This document shows, in pieces, positions 1 to 5,592 of a stretch of DNA of 5,752 nucleotides. The notes beneath the pieces are model-generated. The model saw nothing but the letters and a program-made list of their open reading frames with translations, searched no databases and had not been told where the DNA came from. The translations under genes and the position numbers were made by a program. Numbering within the stretch: position 1 is the first letter of the stretch; each line of letters starts with the position of its first letter. The DNA comes from an uncultured Kingella sp. (GTDB lineage Bacteria; Pseudomonadota; Gammaproteobacteria; Burkholderiales; Neisseriaceae): NCBI GenBank assembly GCA_916720425.1, contig CAKARD010000084.1, positions 1 to 5,752 on the forward strand. The letters run 5' to 3'.

Positions 1-818
1 TTAAAAAGGCACAAAATCGTATGCGTTCTGCAAAAAAAATCGAGAAGAAAAAAGGCTCTGGTGTCGCAGTTCTACCAGGAAAACTCACCGACTGTGAAAG
101 TGAAGATATTCGTGAAAATGAATTGTTTTTAGTGGAAGGAGACAGTGCTGGGGGTTCAGCCAAGCTGGCGCGTGATAAGCAATTTCAAGCTATTTTGCCT
201 TTGCGTGGAAAAGTGCTCAATAGTTTTGAGGTACATCGCGATCAACTATTTAGTAACGCGGAAATTCATGATATTGCGGTGGCCATAGGTGTGGATCCGC
301 ATGGCAAAGATGATAATGCAGATTTAACTGGCTTACGTTATGGCAAAATTGCTATTTTGTCTGATGCAGATGTAGATGGGTCACACATACAAGTTTTATT
401 GTTAACGTTATTCTATCGCCATTTTCCAAAATTAATAGAGCAGGGGCATATTTATGTTGCACAACCGCCTTTATTTAGAGTAGATGTGAATGCACAAGGA
501 AAAAATCGTCCTGCACGCAAGTTATATGCGTTGGATCAAGTAGAGCTTAAAGCGATTTTAGATAGGTTGACACGCGAAAAAGTACCTGAAAAAGCTTATA
601 GCATTAGTCGTTTTAAAGGATTGGGTGAAATGAATCCAGAACAATTAAAAGATACGACACTACACCCCGATACACGACGTTTATTACAAGTACAAATTTC
701 TCCCGATCAAAGACAAAACACGGAACAAGTGTTTTTAACACTCATGGGAAAAGGGGAAGCCGCACGCCGTCGTCATTTGATGGAATGTGAAGGAAATTTA
801 GTGCAGATGGATATTTAA
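1..818 (+). CDS. parE: DNA topoisomerase IV subunit B (ParE), C-terminal part, 5' end outside window
   Basis: ParE is the ATPase/TOPRIM subunit of topoisomerase IV, the cytoplasmic type IIA enzyme that works with ParC to unlink daughter chromosomes. The reading frame is open from base 3, leaving about 271 residues of a family usually near 630-660, so the ATPase and transducer domains lie upstream of the window. Visible are the TOPRIM glutamate motif EGDSAGGSA (codon for the Glu at 135-137), the PLRGKVLN segment, the metal-binding acidic triad in DADVDGSHI (363-377), QPPLFRV, and the conserved RFKGLGEMNP near 610-640. ParE is preferred over GyrB because there is no long insertion after TOPRIM and the tail ends MGKGEAARRRHLMECEGN...MDI, as I recall for betaproteobacterial ParE. 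The stop is TAA at 816-818. No terminator hairpin is visible after it; decayed antiporter sequence begins within a few bases. Confidence 0.95.
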   Translation, partial: KKAQNRMRSAKKIEKKKGSGVAVLPGKLTDCESEDIRENELFLVEGDSAGGSAKLARDKQFQAILPLRGKVLNSFEVHRDQLFSNAEIHDIAVAIGVDPHGKDDNADLTGLRYGKIAILSDADVDGSHIQVLLLTLFYRHFPKLIEQGHIYVAQPPLFRVDVNAQGKNRPARKLYALDQVELKAILDRLTREKVPEKAYSISRFKGLGEMNPEQLKDTTLHPDTRRLLQVQISPDQRQNTEQVFLTLMGKGEAARRRHLMECEGNLVQMDI

Positions 819-820
819 AA

Positions 821-1127
821 CTATGGGTGATTATTGTTGTGGTGGTTTTGTTGCCTGAAGGTGTGGCTGCACTGACCGCTGCTTATCGCAACCAGCTACA
901 AACGAGCATTAATTTAGCATTAGGTTCTGCATTAGAATGATATTCCAATGGTATTGGGTTTGGATTGGAAATCTATGGTTTTATTAACACGGTTGGTTTT
1001 TACTGCCATGATGACTTTTAATTATGGACGCACCAATATGATGTATGGTATTGTATTATTGGTAAATTTATCTGCTTATATCTTTATGTTATTGTGCCAT
1101 AAAATAGGAGCTTTATATGACTATTAA
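821..1127 (+). pseudogene. chaA: Remnant of a ChaA-type calcium(sodium)/proton antiporter gene, C-terminal part
   Basis: This stretch has no intact gene but reads as broken pieces of a cation/proton antiporter of the Ca2+/cation antiporter family, an inner-membrane protein of about 350-370 residues. In the frame starting at 821 it encodes a hydrophobic run, then LLPEGVAALTAAYRNQLQT and INLALGSALE, ending at a TGA at 938-940. This matches the conserved PEG...A...N.LQ...N..LGSALA motif of the second Na_Ca_ex repeat. Homology resumes in another frame from about 942 with PMVLGLDWKSMVLL, then MMTFNYGRTNMMYG and a final hydrophobic helix, matching the LGLD..., TF..GRTN..QG and terminal helix of the family. 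Residues normally between GSALATIGLT and LGLD are largely gone, so there is at least one frameshift plus an internal deletion. The N-terminal two thirds are missing and the junction lies just past the parE stop. The second frame ends with TAA at 1125-1127, inside the next gene. The family call is from recalled motifs. Confidence 0.8.
1105..1110 (+). promoter_or_regulatory. Ribosome binding site of the flavin reductase gene
   Basis: TAGGAG lies 6 nt before the ATG at 1117 and fixes that start. It sits inside the last codons of the decayed antiporter frame, so the downstream gene was probably already translated from this site while the antiporter gene was intact. Confidence 0.65.
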
Positions 1128-1683
1128 ACCCGTTGAATTGAATCGAGCTTTTCGTTTGATTAACCATGGGCCAACAGTATTGGTATCAGCACAACATGAA
1201 GGTGTGTGCAATATCATGGCAGCAGCATGGTGTAGTGCTTTAGATTTTGCACCACCCAAGCTAACAATTGTGCTAGATAAATCTACTTTTACACGCCATT
1301 TAATTGAAAAAAATGGTTATTTTGCTATACAAATCCCAGTTAAACATCAAGCGCAATTAGTGTTAGATATGGGGCAAAGTCGTCATCAAAGTCCGCATAA
1401 AGTAGATAATTTACCATGGTTTTACCAAGAAGGTTTTGAGGTACCACTATTAGCAGGTTGTGCAGCATGGTTAATCTGTCGTGTAATTTCAGAAGCACAT
1501 AATCAACAAATTTATGATTTATTTATTGGTGAAGTCATGGGCGCATGGGCAGATGAACGTGTATTTTCTGATGGGCGTTGGCATTTTGATACCGCCCCTG
1601 ATGATTTGCGTACCTTGCATTATGTATCAGGTGGACAATTTTATGTAACGGGAGCAAGTTTAGATTTGGGTGATAGACGTTAG
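1117..1683 (+). CDS. Flavin reductase family protein (flavoredoxin-like, FMN-binding split barrel)
   Basis: The 188-residue cytoplasmic protein fits the usual length of the flavin reductase-like domain family (Flavin_Reduct), whose members bind FMN and either reduce free flavin with NAD(P)H or act as flavoredoxin-type electron carriers. Visible family features are the N-terminal PTVLVSAQHEGVCNIMAAAW strand region (residues 19-38), APPKLTIVLDKSTFTRHLIE (45-64), the NGYFAIQIP segment (66-74), the core strand LAGCAAWLICRV (112-123) and the C-terminal IGEVMGAWADE (137-147) followed by LHYVSGGQFYVTG (167-179). No signal peptide or membrane segment is present. The physiological substrate cannot be told from sequence. 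It starts 11 nt before the end of the antiporter remnant and is followed after 18 nt by a small membrane protein gene and then speD, all on the same strand, so co-transcription is likely. I see no convincing promoter directly upstream. Confidence 0.85.
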   Translation: MTIKPVELNRAFRLINHGPTVLVSAQHEGVCNIMAAAWCSALDFAPPKLTIVLDKSTFTRHLIEKNGYFAIQIPVKHQAQLVLDMGQSRHQSPHKVDNLPWFYQEGFEVPLLAGCAAWLICRVISEAHNQQIYDLFIGEVMGAWADERVFSDGRWHFDTAPDDLRTLHYVSGGQFYVTGASLDLGDRR

Positions 1684-1688
1684 ACATT

Positions 1689-1695
1689 AAAGGAG
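1689..1695 (+). promoter_or_regulatory. Ribosome binding site of the small membrane protein gene
   Basis: AAAGGAG is a strong Shine-Dalgarno sequence 6 nt before the ATG at 1702. It lies in the 18-nt gap after the flavin reductase stop and is good evidence that the short downstream frame is really translated. Confidence 0.75.
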
Positions 1696-1701
1696 CAAAA
1701 C

Positions 1702-1857
1702 ATGTCATATAAGCAATACTTATTTGTGGGGATATGTGTTATTGGGCTAGGAACGTGGATTAACTATACGCTTGCATTTAAAACTTCAAACGACCGATCC
1801 TATACTTCAACCAATCGAAATGGTGCAGGACATGGTTTTTCAGGTGGGCATAAATGA
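1702..1857 (+). CDS. Small single-pass membrane protein (51 aa) coupled to speD
   Basis: This short gene encodes 51 residues with a short N-terminus (MSYKQ), one hydrophobic segment at about residues 6-26 (YLFVGICVIGLGTWINYTLAF), and a polar tail rich in Ser, Thr, Asn and Gly ending GAGHGFSGGHK. The hydrophobic stretch could be a membrane anchor or an uncleaved signal; no clear signal peptidase site is visible. Support for a real gene is the strong AAAGGAG at 6 nt, the 18-nt gap from the gene before it, and the ATGA overlap with speD, whose RBS lies within its last codons. I recall small Gly/Ser-rich proteins with a similar GGHK-type end beside speD in other proteobacteria, sometimes with DUF350 membrane proteins, but this was not checked. 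Function unknown; the context suggests a membrane-associated role linked to SpeD. Confidence 0.75.
   Translation: MSYKQYLFVGICVIGLGTWINYTLAFKTSNDRSYTSTNRNGAGHGFSGGHK
1842..1847 (+). promoter_or_regulatory. speD ribosome binding site inside the upstream small gene
   Basis: AGGTGG (five of six bases of AGGAGG) ends 6 nt before the speD ATG at 1854, within the Gly-Gly codons near the end of the small membrane protein gene. The ATGA overlap at 1854-1857 means ribosomes finishing the small protein can restart on speD, implying translational coupling. Confidence 0.6.
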
Positions 1858-2264
1858 GTGGTTATTATCCGAATATACATGGTTTATTAGATGCATATGG
1901 TTGTAATCAAGCGTTATTGCGTAATCCAAAAGAGCTAGAAACCATATTACGTCAAGCTATTAAAAATGTGGGTGCACATGTTTTATCGTGCTATTTTCAT
2001 CATTTTGGTGGAGAAGGCGGGGTAACGGGTGTTTTATTACTGACAGAATCACACATTAGTATTCATACTTGGCCAGAACATTGTTTTGCTGCTGTTGATA
2101 TTTTTTTGTGTGGTACTTCTTCCCCTGCACAAGTGGCACAATATTTAGAACAAGCACTACATGCCCATACAATAGAATGGCGTGAATATTCGCGAGGAGC
2201 CTTATTGTTAAAAAATGATGGTTCTTCTGGTATATCTAAAGGTCGGAATAATGATTGTAGTTGA
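1854..2264 (+). CDS. speD: S-adenosylmethionine decarboxylase proenzyme, short bacterial/archaeal type
   Basis: SpeD normally decarboxylates S-adenosylmethionine to supply the aminopropyl donor for spermidine synthesis, using a pyruvoyl group made by self-cleavage. The 136-residue length fits the short class (about 120-140 residues) rather than the longer E. coli type. The processing motif LLTESHISIHTWPE is complete: cleavage is expected between Glu65 and Ser66, which becomes the pyruvoyl group. His71 and Cys86 (in VDIFLCG) occupy the positions of His68 and Cys83 of the Thermotoga enzyme, where the equivalent serine is Ser63. The C-terminus from about residue 121 is polar and looks unstructured. 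The gene overlaps the small membrane protein gene by 4 nt and ends in TGA followed at once by an in-frame TAA. No spermidine synthase gene is in the window. Some short SpeD homologues have been reported as arginine or ornithine decarboxylases, so substrate is less certain than family. Confidence 0.92.
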   Translation: MSGYYPNIHGLLDAYGCNQALLRNPKELETILRQAIKNVGAHVLSCYFHHFGGEGGVTGVLLLTESHISIHTWPEHCFAAVDIFLCGTSSPAQVAQYLEQALHAHTIEWREYSRGALLLKNDGSSGISKGRNNDCS

Positions 2265-2290
2265 TAAATTTTAATTTGATACAGGATAAT
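2261..2290 (+). promoter_or_regulatory. Candidate sigma-70 promoter for yceI
   Basis: TTGATA (2261-2266) and GATAAT (2285-2290) are separated by 18 nt, each differing by one base from the consensus -35 and -10 boxes. The -35 box overlaps the speD stop codon. Transcription from about 2297 would give a leader of roughly 70 nt before the yceI ATG at 2367. The region is AT-rich, so chance matches are possible. Confidence 0.4.
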
Positions 2291-2355
2291 GGTTATAGAA
2301 CAGATCAATTATCGATACAGTAGCACATTAAAATTTATTCATTATATATTTTTTT

Positions 2356-2360
2356 GGAGA
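2356..2360 (+). promoter_or_regulatory. yceI ribosome binding site, decides the start at 2367
   Basis: GGAGA lies 6 nt before the ATG at 2367. The longer in-frame reading from ATG 2289 would add 26 residues ahead of the signal peptide and has no comparable RBS, so the 2367 start is chosen. Confidence 0.7.
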
Positions 2361-2366
2361 ATTCTT

Positions 2367-2930
2367 ATGCAAAAAATAATGATTATGCTTGCGTTGTCTG
2401 GCATGTTTGCAACAGCTTCAGCGGCACAATATGAGTTGGATCCTTTTCATACTAATGCACGTTTTATGATTGATCACTTTGGCACCTCAAGCAATGTGGG
2501 AGGGATTTATGGCATTAAAGGTGAGATGCAATTTGATCTTGCCAAACGCACAGGTAGCATAGATATTGTATTGCCCTTATCCAATTTACAAACGGGTTCA
2601 ACTGAATTTACACACCATTTACAATCGGCAGATTTATTTAATGTTGAAAAGTTTCCTGAAATGCGTTTTTCGTCAACGAAATTTAATTTTTCAGGTAAAA
2701 AATTAGTATCTGTGGAAGGTCATTTAACTTTGTTGGGTAAAACACAGCCTGTTAAATTGATTGCCAGTAAATTTAATTGCTACCAAAGTCCTATGCTCAA
2801 AACAGAAGTATGTGGCGGTGATTTTAGTGCCGAAATTGATCGTACACGATGGGGCATGAATTATTTGGTAGATAAGGGTATGACCAAACATGTACGTTTG
2901 AATATTCAAATTGAGGCAGCAAAAAAATAA
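2367..2930 (+). CDS. yceI: YceI family periplasmic lipocalin-like protein
   Basis: The protein has 187 residues, close to the family norm of about 190. YceI proteins are exported beta-barrels with a lipocalin-like fold that in characterised relatives bind isoprenoid or other amphipathic molecules; their cellular role is mostly unsettled. The N-terminus MQKIMIMLALSGMFATASA is a clear Sec signal peptide, with cleavage likely after Ala19 or Ala20. Family motifs visible are YELDPFHTNARFMIDHFG (22-39), the central HLQSADLFNVEKFPEMRF (84-101), GHLTLLGKTQPVKL (118-131) and CGGDFSAEIDRTRWGM (149-164). Cys138 and Cys149 are the only cysteines of the mature protein and could form a disulfide in the periplasm. 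It follows speD by 102 nt that hold a candidate promoter, so it may be transcribed independently. It is followed by a long hairpin. The ligand cannot be read from the sequence. Confidence 0.9.
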   Translation: MQKIMIMLALSGMFATASAAQYELDPFHTNARFMIDHFGTSSNVGGIYGIKGEMQFDLAKRTGSIDIVLPLSNLQTGSTEFTHHLQSADLFNVEKFPEMRFSSTKFNFSGKKLVSVEGHLTLLGKTQPVKLIASKFNCYQSPMLKTEVCGGDFSAEIDRTRWGMNYLVDKGMTKHVRLNIQIEAAKK

Positions 2931-2937
2931 AATACTT

Positions 2938-2990
2938 GGGTGGGTGAAATTTAAATTAGTGAATGCGACTGATTGAAATTTCATCCACTC
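2938..2990 (+). other. Long RNA-type hairpin between yceI and metG, possible 3' end structure
   Basis: Bases 2938-2952 pair with 2976-2990 over 15 positions without a gap (13 Watson-Crick and two G-U). After one A-G mismatch (2953/2975) the stem continues with seven more pairs, 2954-2960 with 2968-2974, one of them G-U, closing on the 7-nt loop GAATGCG. All three non-Watson-Crick stem pairs are G-U in the plus-strand RNA and would be A-C mismatches in a minus-strand RNA, so the structure suits a plus-strand transcript. It begins 8 nt after the yceI stop. No T-run follows it, so it is not a standard intrinsic terminator; it may protect or process the yceI mRNA end, or belong to a metG leader. 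Confidence 0.5.
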
Positions 2991-3013
2991 TCAACGTTAT
3001 AACTAAGGTTTTA

Positions 3014-3022
3014 TGGCATAAT
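3014..3022 (+). promoter_or_regulatory. Candidate extended -10 promoter for metG
   Basis: TGGCATAAT matches the extended -10 form TGnTATAAT with one mismatch in the hexamer. No good -35 box is visible 17-18 nt upstream, as is common with extended -10 promoters. Initiation near 3029 would give a leader of about 22 nt before the ATG at 3051. The AT-rich context makes this tentative. Confidence 0.4.
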
Positions 3023-3050
3023 AAAACGTTTTGATATTTTGGATAAAACC

Positions 3051-5096
3051 ATGACACATAAACGTAAAATACTGGTTACTTCTGCTTTACCCTATGCAAA
3101 TGGAGCAATCCATTTAGGGCATATGGTTGAGCATATTCAAACTGATATTTGGGTACGCTTTCAAAAGTCACGTGGACATGAATGTTATTATTGCTGTGCC
3201 GATGATACGCATGGTACACCCATTATGCTGGCGGCACAAAAACAAGGTATAACACCCGAGCAACTCATTGCGCGAGTGCATAATGAGCATTTATCTGATT
3301 TTAGGGGATTTGGTATTGCTTATGATAATTATTATAGTACGCATTCACCCGAAAATCAGCGTCATTCTGAGCGCATTTATTTAGCTTTAAAAGCCAATAA
3401 TAAAATTATTAGTAAAAACATTAATCAACTGTTTGATCCCGAAAAACAGATGTTTTTACCTGATCGCTTTGTAAAAGGCGAGTGTCCAAAATGTCATACC
3501 CCAGATCAATATGGTGATAATTGTGAAGTATGCGGTGCAACTTATTCACCTACCGATCTAATCAAACCATATTCCGCTGTTTCTGGTGCAACACCAGTAT
3601 TGAAGGAAACGGAACATTTCTTTTTTAAATTAAGTGATTGTGTTGATTACTTAAAAGAATGGACTGCAAGTGAAAGTAATGGTTGCGCTCATTTACAACC
3701 CGAAGCTTTAAATAAAATGAATGAATGGCTCAAAGAAGGCGAATTATCTGATTGGGATATTAGCCGAGATGCGCCTTATTTTGGTTTTCAAATTCCTAAT
3801 GAACCGAATAAATATTTTTATGTTTGGTTAGATGCGCCTGTGGGTTATATGGCAAGCTTTGACAATTTATGTCATCGTGTTGGCTTGGATTTTGATGAGT
3901 TTTTTAAAGATGATAGCCAAACTGAGCTATATCATTTTATTGGTAAAGATATCTTATATTTTCATGCATTGTTTTGGACAGCAATGTTACGTTATTCGGG
4001 GCATCGTGCACCCAATGGTATTTTTGCACATGGATTCTTAACTGTAGATGGGCAAAAAATGTCTAAATCACGTGGTACGTTTATAACAGCTAAATCCTAT
4101 TTAGAACAAGGTTTAAATCCCGAGTGGATGCGTTATTATATTGCAGCTAAACTTAACAGCAAAATTGAAGATATTGATTTGAATTTTCAGGATTTTATTG
4201 CGCGTGTTAATAGTGATTTAATTGGTAAATATATTAATATTGCTTCACGTGCGGCGGGGTTTATCACCAAGCGTTTTGAGGGAACATTGATCGATGTTTC
4301 TCGCAGTGCGTTGTTAGCAAAATTAGCTGCACCATCGGAAAGTATCGCTCAAGATTATGAACAGCGTGAATATGCCAAAGTCTTGCGTGAAATTATGGCA
4401 TTGGCAGATACAGTTAATGAATATGTTGATGCGAACAAACCTTGGGAATTAGCAAAACAGCCTGAACAATATGCACGTTTACACGAAGTATGTAGTGAAT
4501 TAATTAATGCCTTTAAAATTTTGACGGCTTATCTCGCACCCGTTTTACCACGTGTTTCAGAACAAGTTGCGCAATTTTTGAATATCGCACAATTGGATTG
4601 GTCGCACACTGTCAGTTTTTTACCCGCACAACACACCATTAATCCGTATCAACATTTAATGCAACGAGTTGAGGAAAAGCAAGTGAATGATTTAGTAGAA
4701 GCAAACAAACAAACGATTCAGCCTTCCACTGTTGCGCCAAGCAATGAATATGAAGCTGTTGCGCCACAATGTTGCTTTGATGATTTTGTTAAAGTGGATA
4801 TGCGTGTGGCAAAGGTTATTCAATGTCAAGCTGTGGAAGGCAGTACAAAATTATTAAAATTTGACTTGGATTTTGGTTTTGAAAAACGCGTCATTTTTTC
4901 AGGTATTGCTGCTAGCTATCCCAATCCCAGTGAATTAAATGGCACAATGGTTATTGCTGTTGCTAATTTTGCACCACGTAAAATGGCCAAATTTGGTGTA
5001 TCTGAAGGCATGATTTTGAGTGCTGCTGATGGAAAAGGGCAATTAAAATTACTTACTGTACACGAAGGTGCGAGAGCAGGTGATAAGGTAGGTTAA
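3051..5096 (+). CDS. metG: Methionyl-tRNA synthetase (MetG) with C-terminal tRNA-binding domain
   Basis: MetG charges tRNA-Met with methionine in the cytoplasm for both initiation and elongation. The 681-residue protein is complete and close to the 677 of E. coli. Class I signatures are HLGH (21-24), following ILVTSALPYANGAI, and KMSKS (336-340). A zinc knuckle has cysteines at 145, 148, 158 and 161, the same spacing as in E. coli. YVWLDAPVGYM (257-267) belongs to the methionine pocket and FHALFWTAML to the catalytic core. An anticodon-binding helical domain covers roughly 380-540, followed by a linker of about 30 residues rich in Ala, Pro and Gln. The C-terminal OB-fold (about 575-681, beginning FDDFVKVDMRVAKV) is the EMAP/Trbp111-like dimerisation and tRNA-binding module. 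ATG 3051 is preferred over the in-frame TTG at 3039 because MTHKRKILVTSALPYANG aligns with usual starts; only a weak GGA at 3041-3043 precedes it. Confidence 0.97.
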   Translation: MTHKRKILVTSALPYANGAIHLGHMVEHIQTDIWVRFQKSRGHECYYCCADDTHGTPIMLAAQKQGITPEQLIARVHNEHLSDFRGFGIAYDNYYSTHSPENQRHSERIYLALKANNKIISKNINQLFDPEKQMFLPDRFVKGECPKCHTPDQYGDNCEVCGATYSPTDLIKPYSAVSGATPVLKETEHFFFKLSDCVDYLKEWTASESNGCAHLQPEALNKMNEWLKEGELSDWDISRDAPYFGFQIPNEPNKYFYVWLDAPVGYMASFDNLCHRVGLDFDEFFKDDSQTELYHFIGKDILYFHALFWTAMLRYSGHRAPNGIFAHGFLTVDGQKMSKSRGTFITAKSYLEQGLNPEWMRYYIAAKLNSKIEDIDLNFQDFIARVNSDLIGKYINIASRAAGFITKRFEGTLIDVSRSALLAKLAAPSESIAQDYEQREYAKVLREIMALADTVNEYVDANKPWELAKQPEQYARLHEVCSELINAFKILTAYLAPVLPRVSEQVAQFLNIAQLDWSHTVSFLPAQHTINPYQHLMQRVEEKQVNDLVEANKQTIQPSTVAPSNEYEAVAPQCCFDDFVKVDMRVAKVIQCQAVEGSTKLLKFDLDFGFEKRVIFSGIAASYPNPSELNGTMVIAVANFAPRKMAKFGVSEGMILSAADGKGQLKLLTVHEGARAGDKVG

Positions 5097-5102
5097 AAAT
5101 AA

Positions 5103-5136
5103 AATGTGGGTAGAAAATACCCACATTGTTTATTTT
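5103..5136. terminator. Bidirectional intrinsic terminator between convergent metG and lipoprotein genes
   Basis: A perfect 10-bp stem (5103-5112 with 5118-5127) closes on the loop GAAAA. On the plus strand it is followed by GTTTATTTT, and on the minus strand by TTATTTTT. It begins 6 nt after the metG stop and directly abuts the stop of the minus-strand lipoprotein gene, so it can end both convergent transcripts. Confidence 0.85.
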
Positions 5137-5576
5137 GTACAAACAATATCAAATAGTGTTTGTGTAGGCGTATCACGCACAATGAGCATGGGACGCATGT
5201 TGTTTGCGGCATAGGTGAGTTGTGCAATAATTTGTTTTTGATTATCCCAAAACACCACATTTTCTAAACGAAATGTGTGCTGATTACAATAAAATGCCCA
5301 TTTTGCAATGGCGGTTTTATAGCTAGGTAACGTGTGATATGCTTCAATTTTTTGATCTCGCACGATCTTTCTATCGCGCACATAGGCAATATCACCAACA
5401 CGTTCTATGCTTTGGGTATCATAAGCAATCTCTATATTACCTTCATGTATACGGCCGATCGTTTTCCAACTACCTGTAGTGTTGGGTTCTGACTGAGTGC
5501 TGTATTTTGGTTTGGGTGCCGTTGTGCTACATGCAGCCAATAAAAGTAAACTGAAAATTAAGGGTAGGTTTTTCAT
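5130..5576 (-). CDS. Small lipoprotein with a surface-adhesin E-like domain
   Basis: The 148-residue protein begins MKNLPLIFSLLLLAAC, a signal peptide with a lipobox (LAAC) and lipidation expected at Cys16, so it should be anchored in the inner or outer membrane facing the periplasm or surface. A flexible Ser/Thr/Pro/Lys-rich linker (17-35) leads to a domain with the pattern W..I......I.IAYDTQSIER.GDIAYV (37-66), then KWAFYCNQHTFRLENVVFW (92-110) and FDIVCTK at the end. Cys97 and Cys146 could form a disulfide. This arrangement (D..SI, central C, terminal VC) resembles, from memory, the surface-adhesin protein E domain first described in Haemophilus protein E, which binds host matrix proteins. 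Here an adhesin role is only inference, because many such proteins are uncharacterised. It faces metG tail to tail and lies 16 nt after another minus-strand gene, so they are probably co-transcribed. No clear Shine-Dalgarno precedes the start. Confidence 0.8.
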   Translation of the reverse strand: MKNLPLIFSLLLLAACSTTAPKPKYSTQSEPNTTGSWKTIGRIHEGNIEIAYDTQSIERVGDIAYVRDRKIVRDQKIEAYHTLPSYKTAIAKWAFYCNQHTFRLENVVFWDNQKQIIAQLTYAANNMRPMLIVRDTPTQTLFDIVCTK

Positions 5577-5592
5577 AGTTTTTTATGATAGG

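Noticed and set aside
821..940. Independent small membrane protein gene after parE
   Set aside because: The frame has no start codon with an RBS and its sequence matches the interior of a cation/proton antiporter, so it is a fragment rather than a gene.
2063..2308. Open minus-strand frame of 81 codons overlapping speD
   Set aside because: It lies opposite the conserved SpeD coding sequence, has no RBS and encodes no recognisable motifs; it is a shadow frame.
2289..2366. Upstream ATG start giving a longer YceI
   Set aside because: The extension would put 26 residues before a standard signal peptide, while a strong GGAGA supports ATG 2367; the region also overlaps the likely promoter.
2724..2984. 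Open minus-strand frame of 86 codons overlapping the yceI end
   Set aside because: It is antisense to conserved YceI residues and begins inside the hairpin region without a plausible RBS; there is no sign of coding constraint.
2938..2990. Minus-strand intrinsic terminator or neisserial mobile repeat
   Set aside because: A T-rich run does follow the hairpin on the minus strand, but no minus-strand gene enters from the right and the stem would carry A-C mismatches. The arms do not match the Correia element ends or dRS3 repeats as I remember them.
3039..3041. In-frame TTG start for metG adding four residues
   Set aside because: The ATG at 3051 gives the usual MetG N-terminus just before KILVTSALPYANG, and no RBS precedes the TTG.
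3832..4041. Alternative plus-strand frame of 69 codons within metG
   Set aside because: It is fully inside the catalytic core of MetG in another frame; the hydrophobic composition comes from frame-shifted reading of AT-rich codons.
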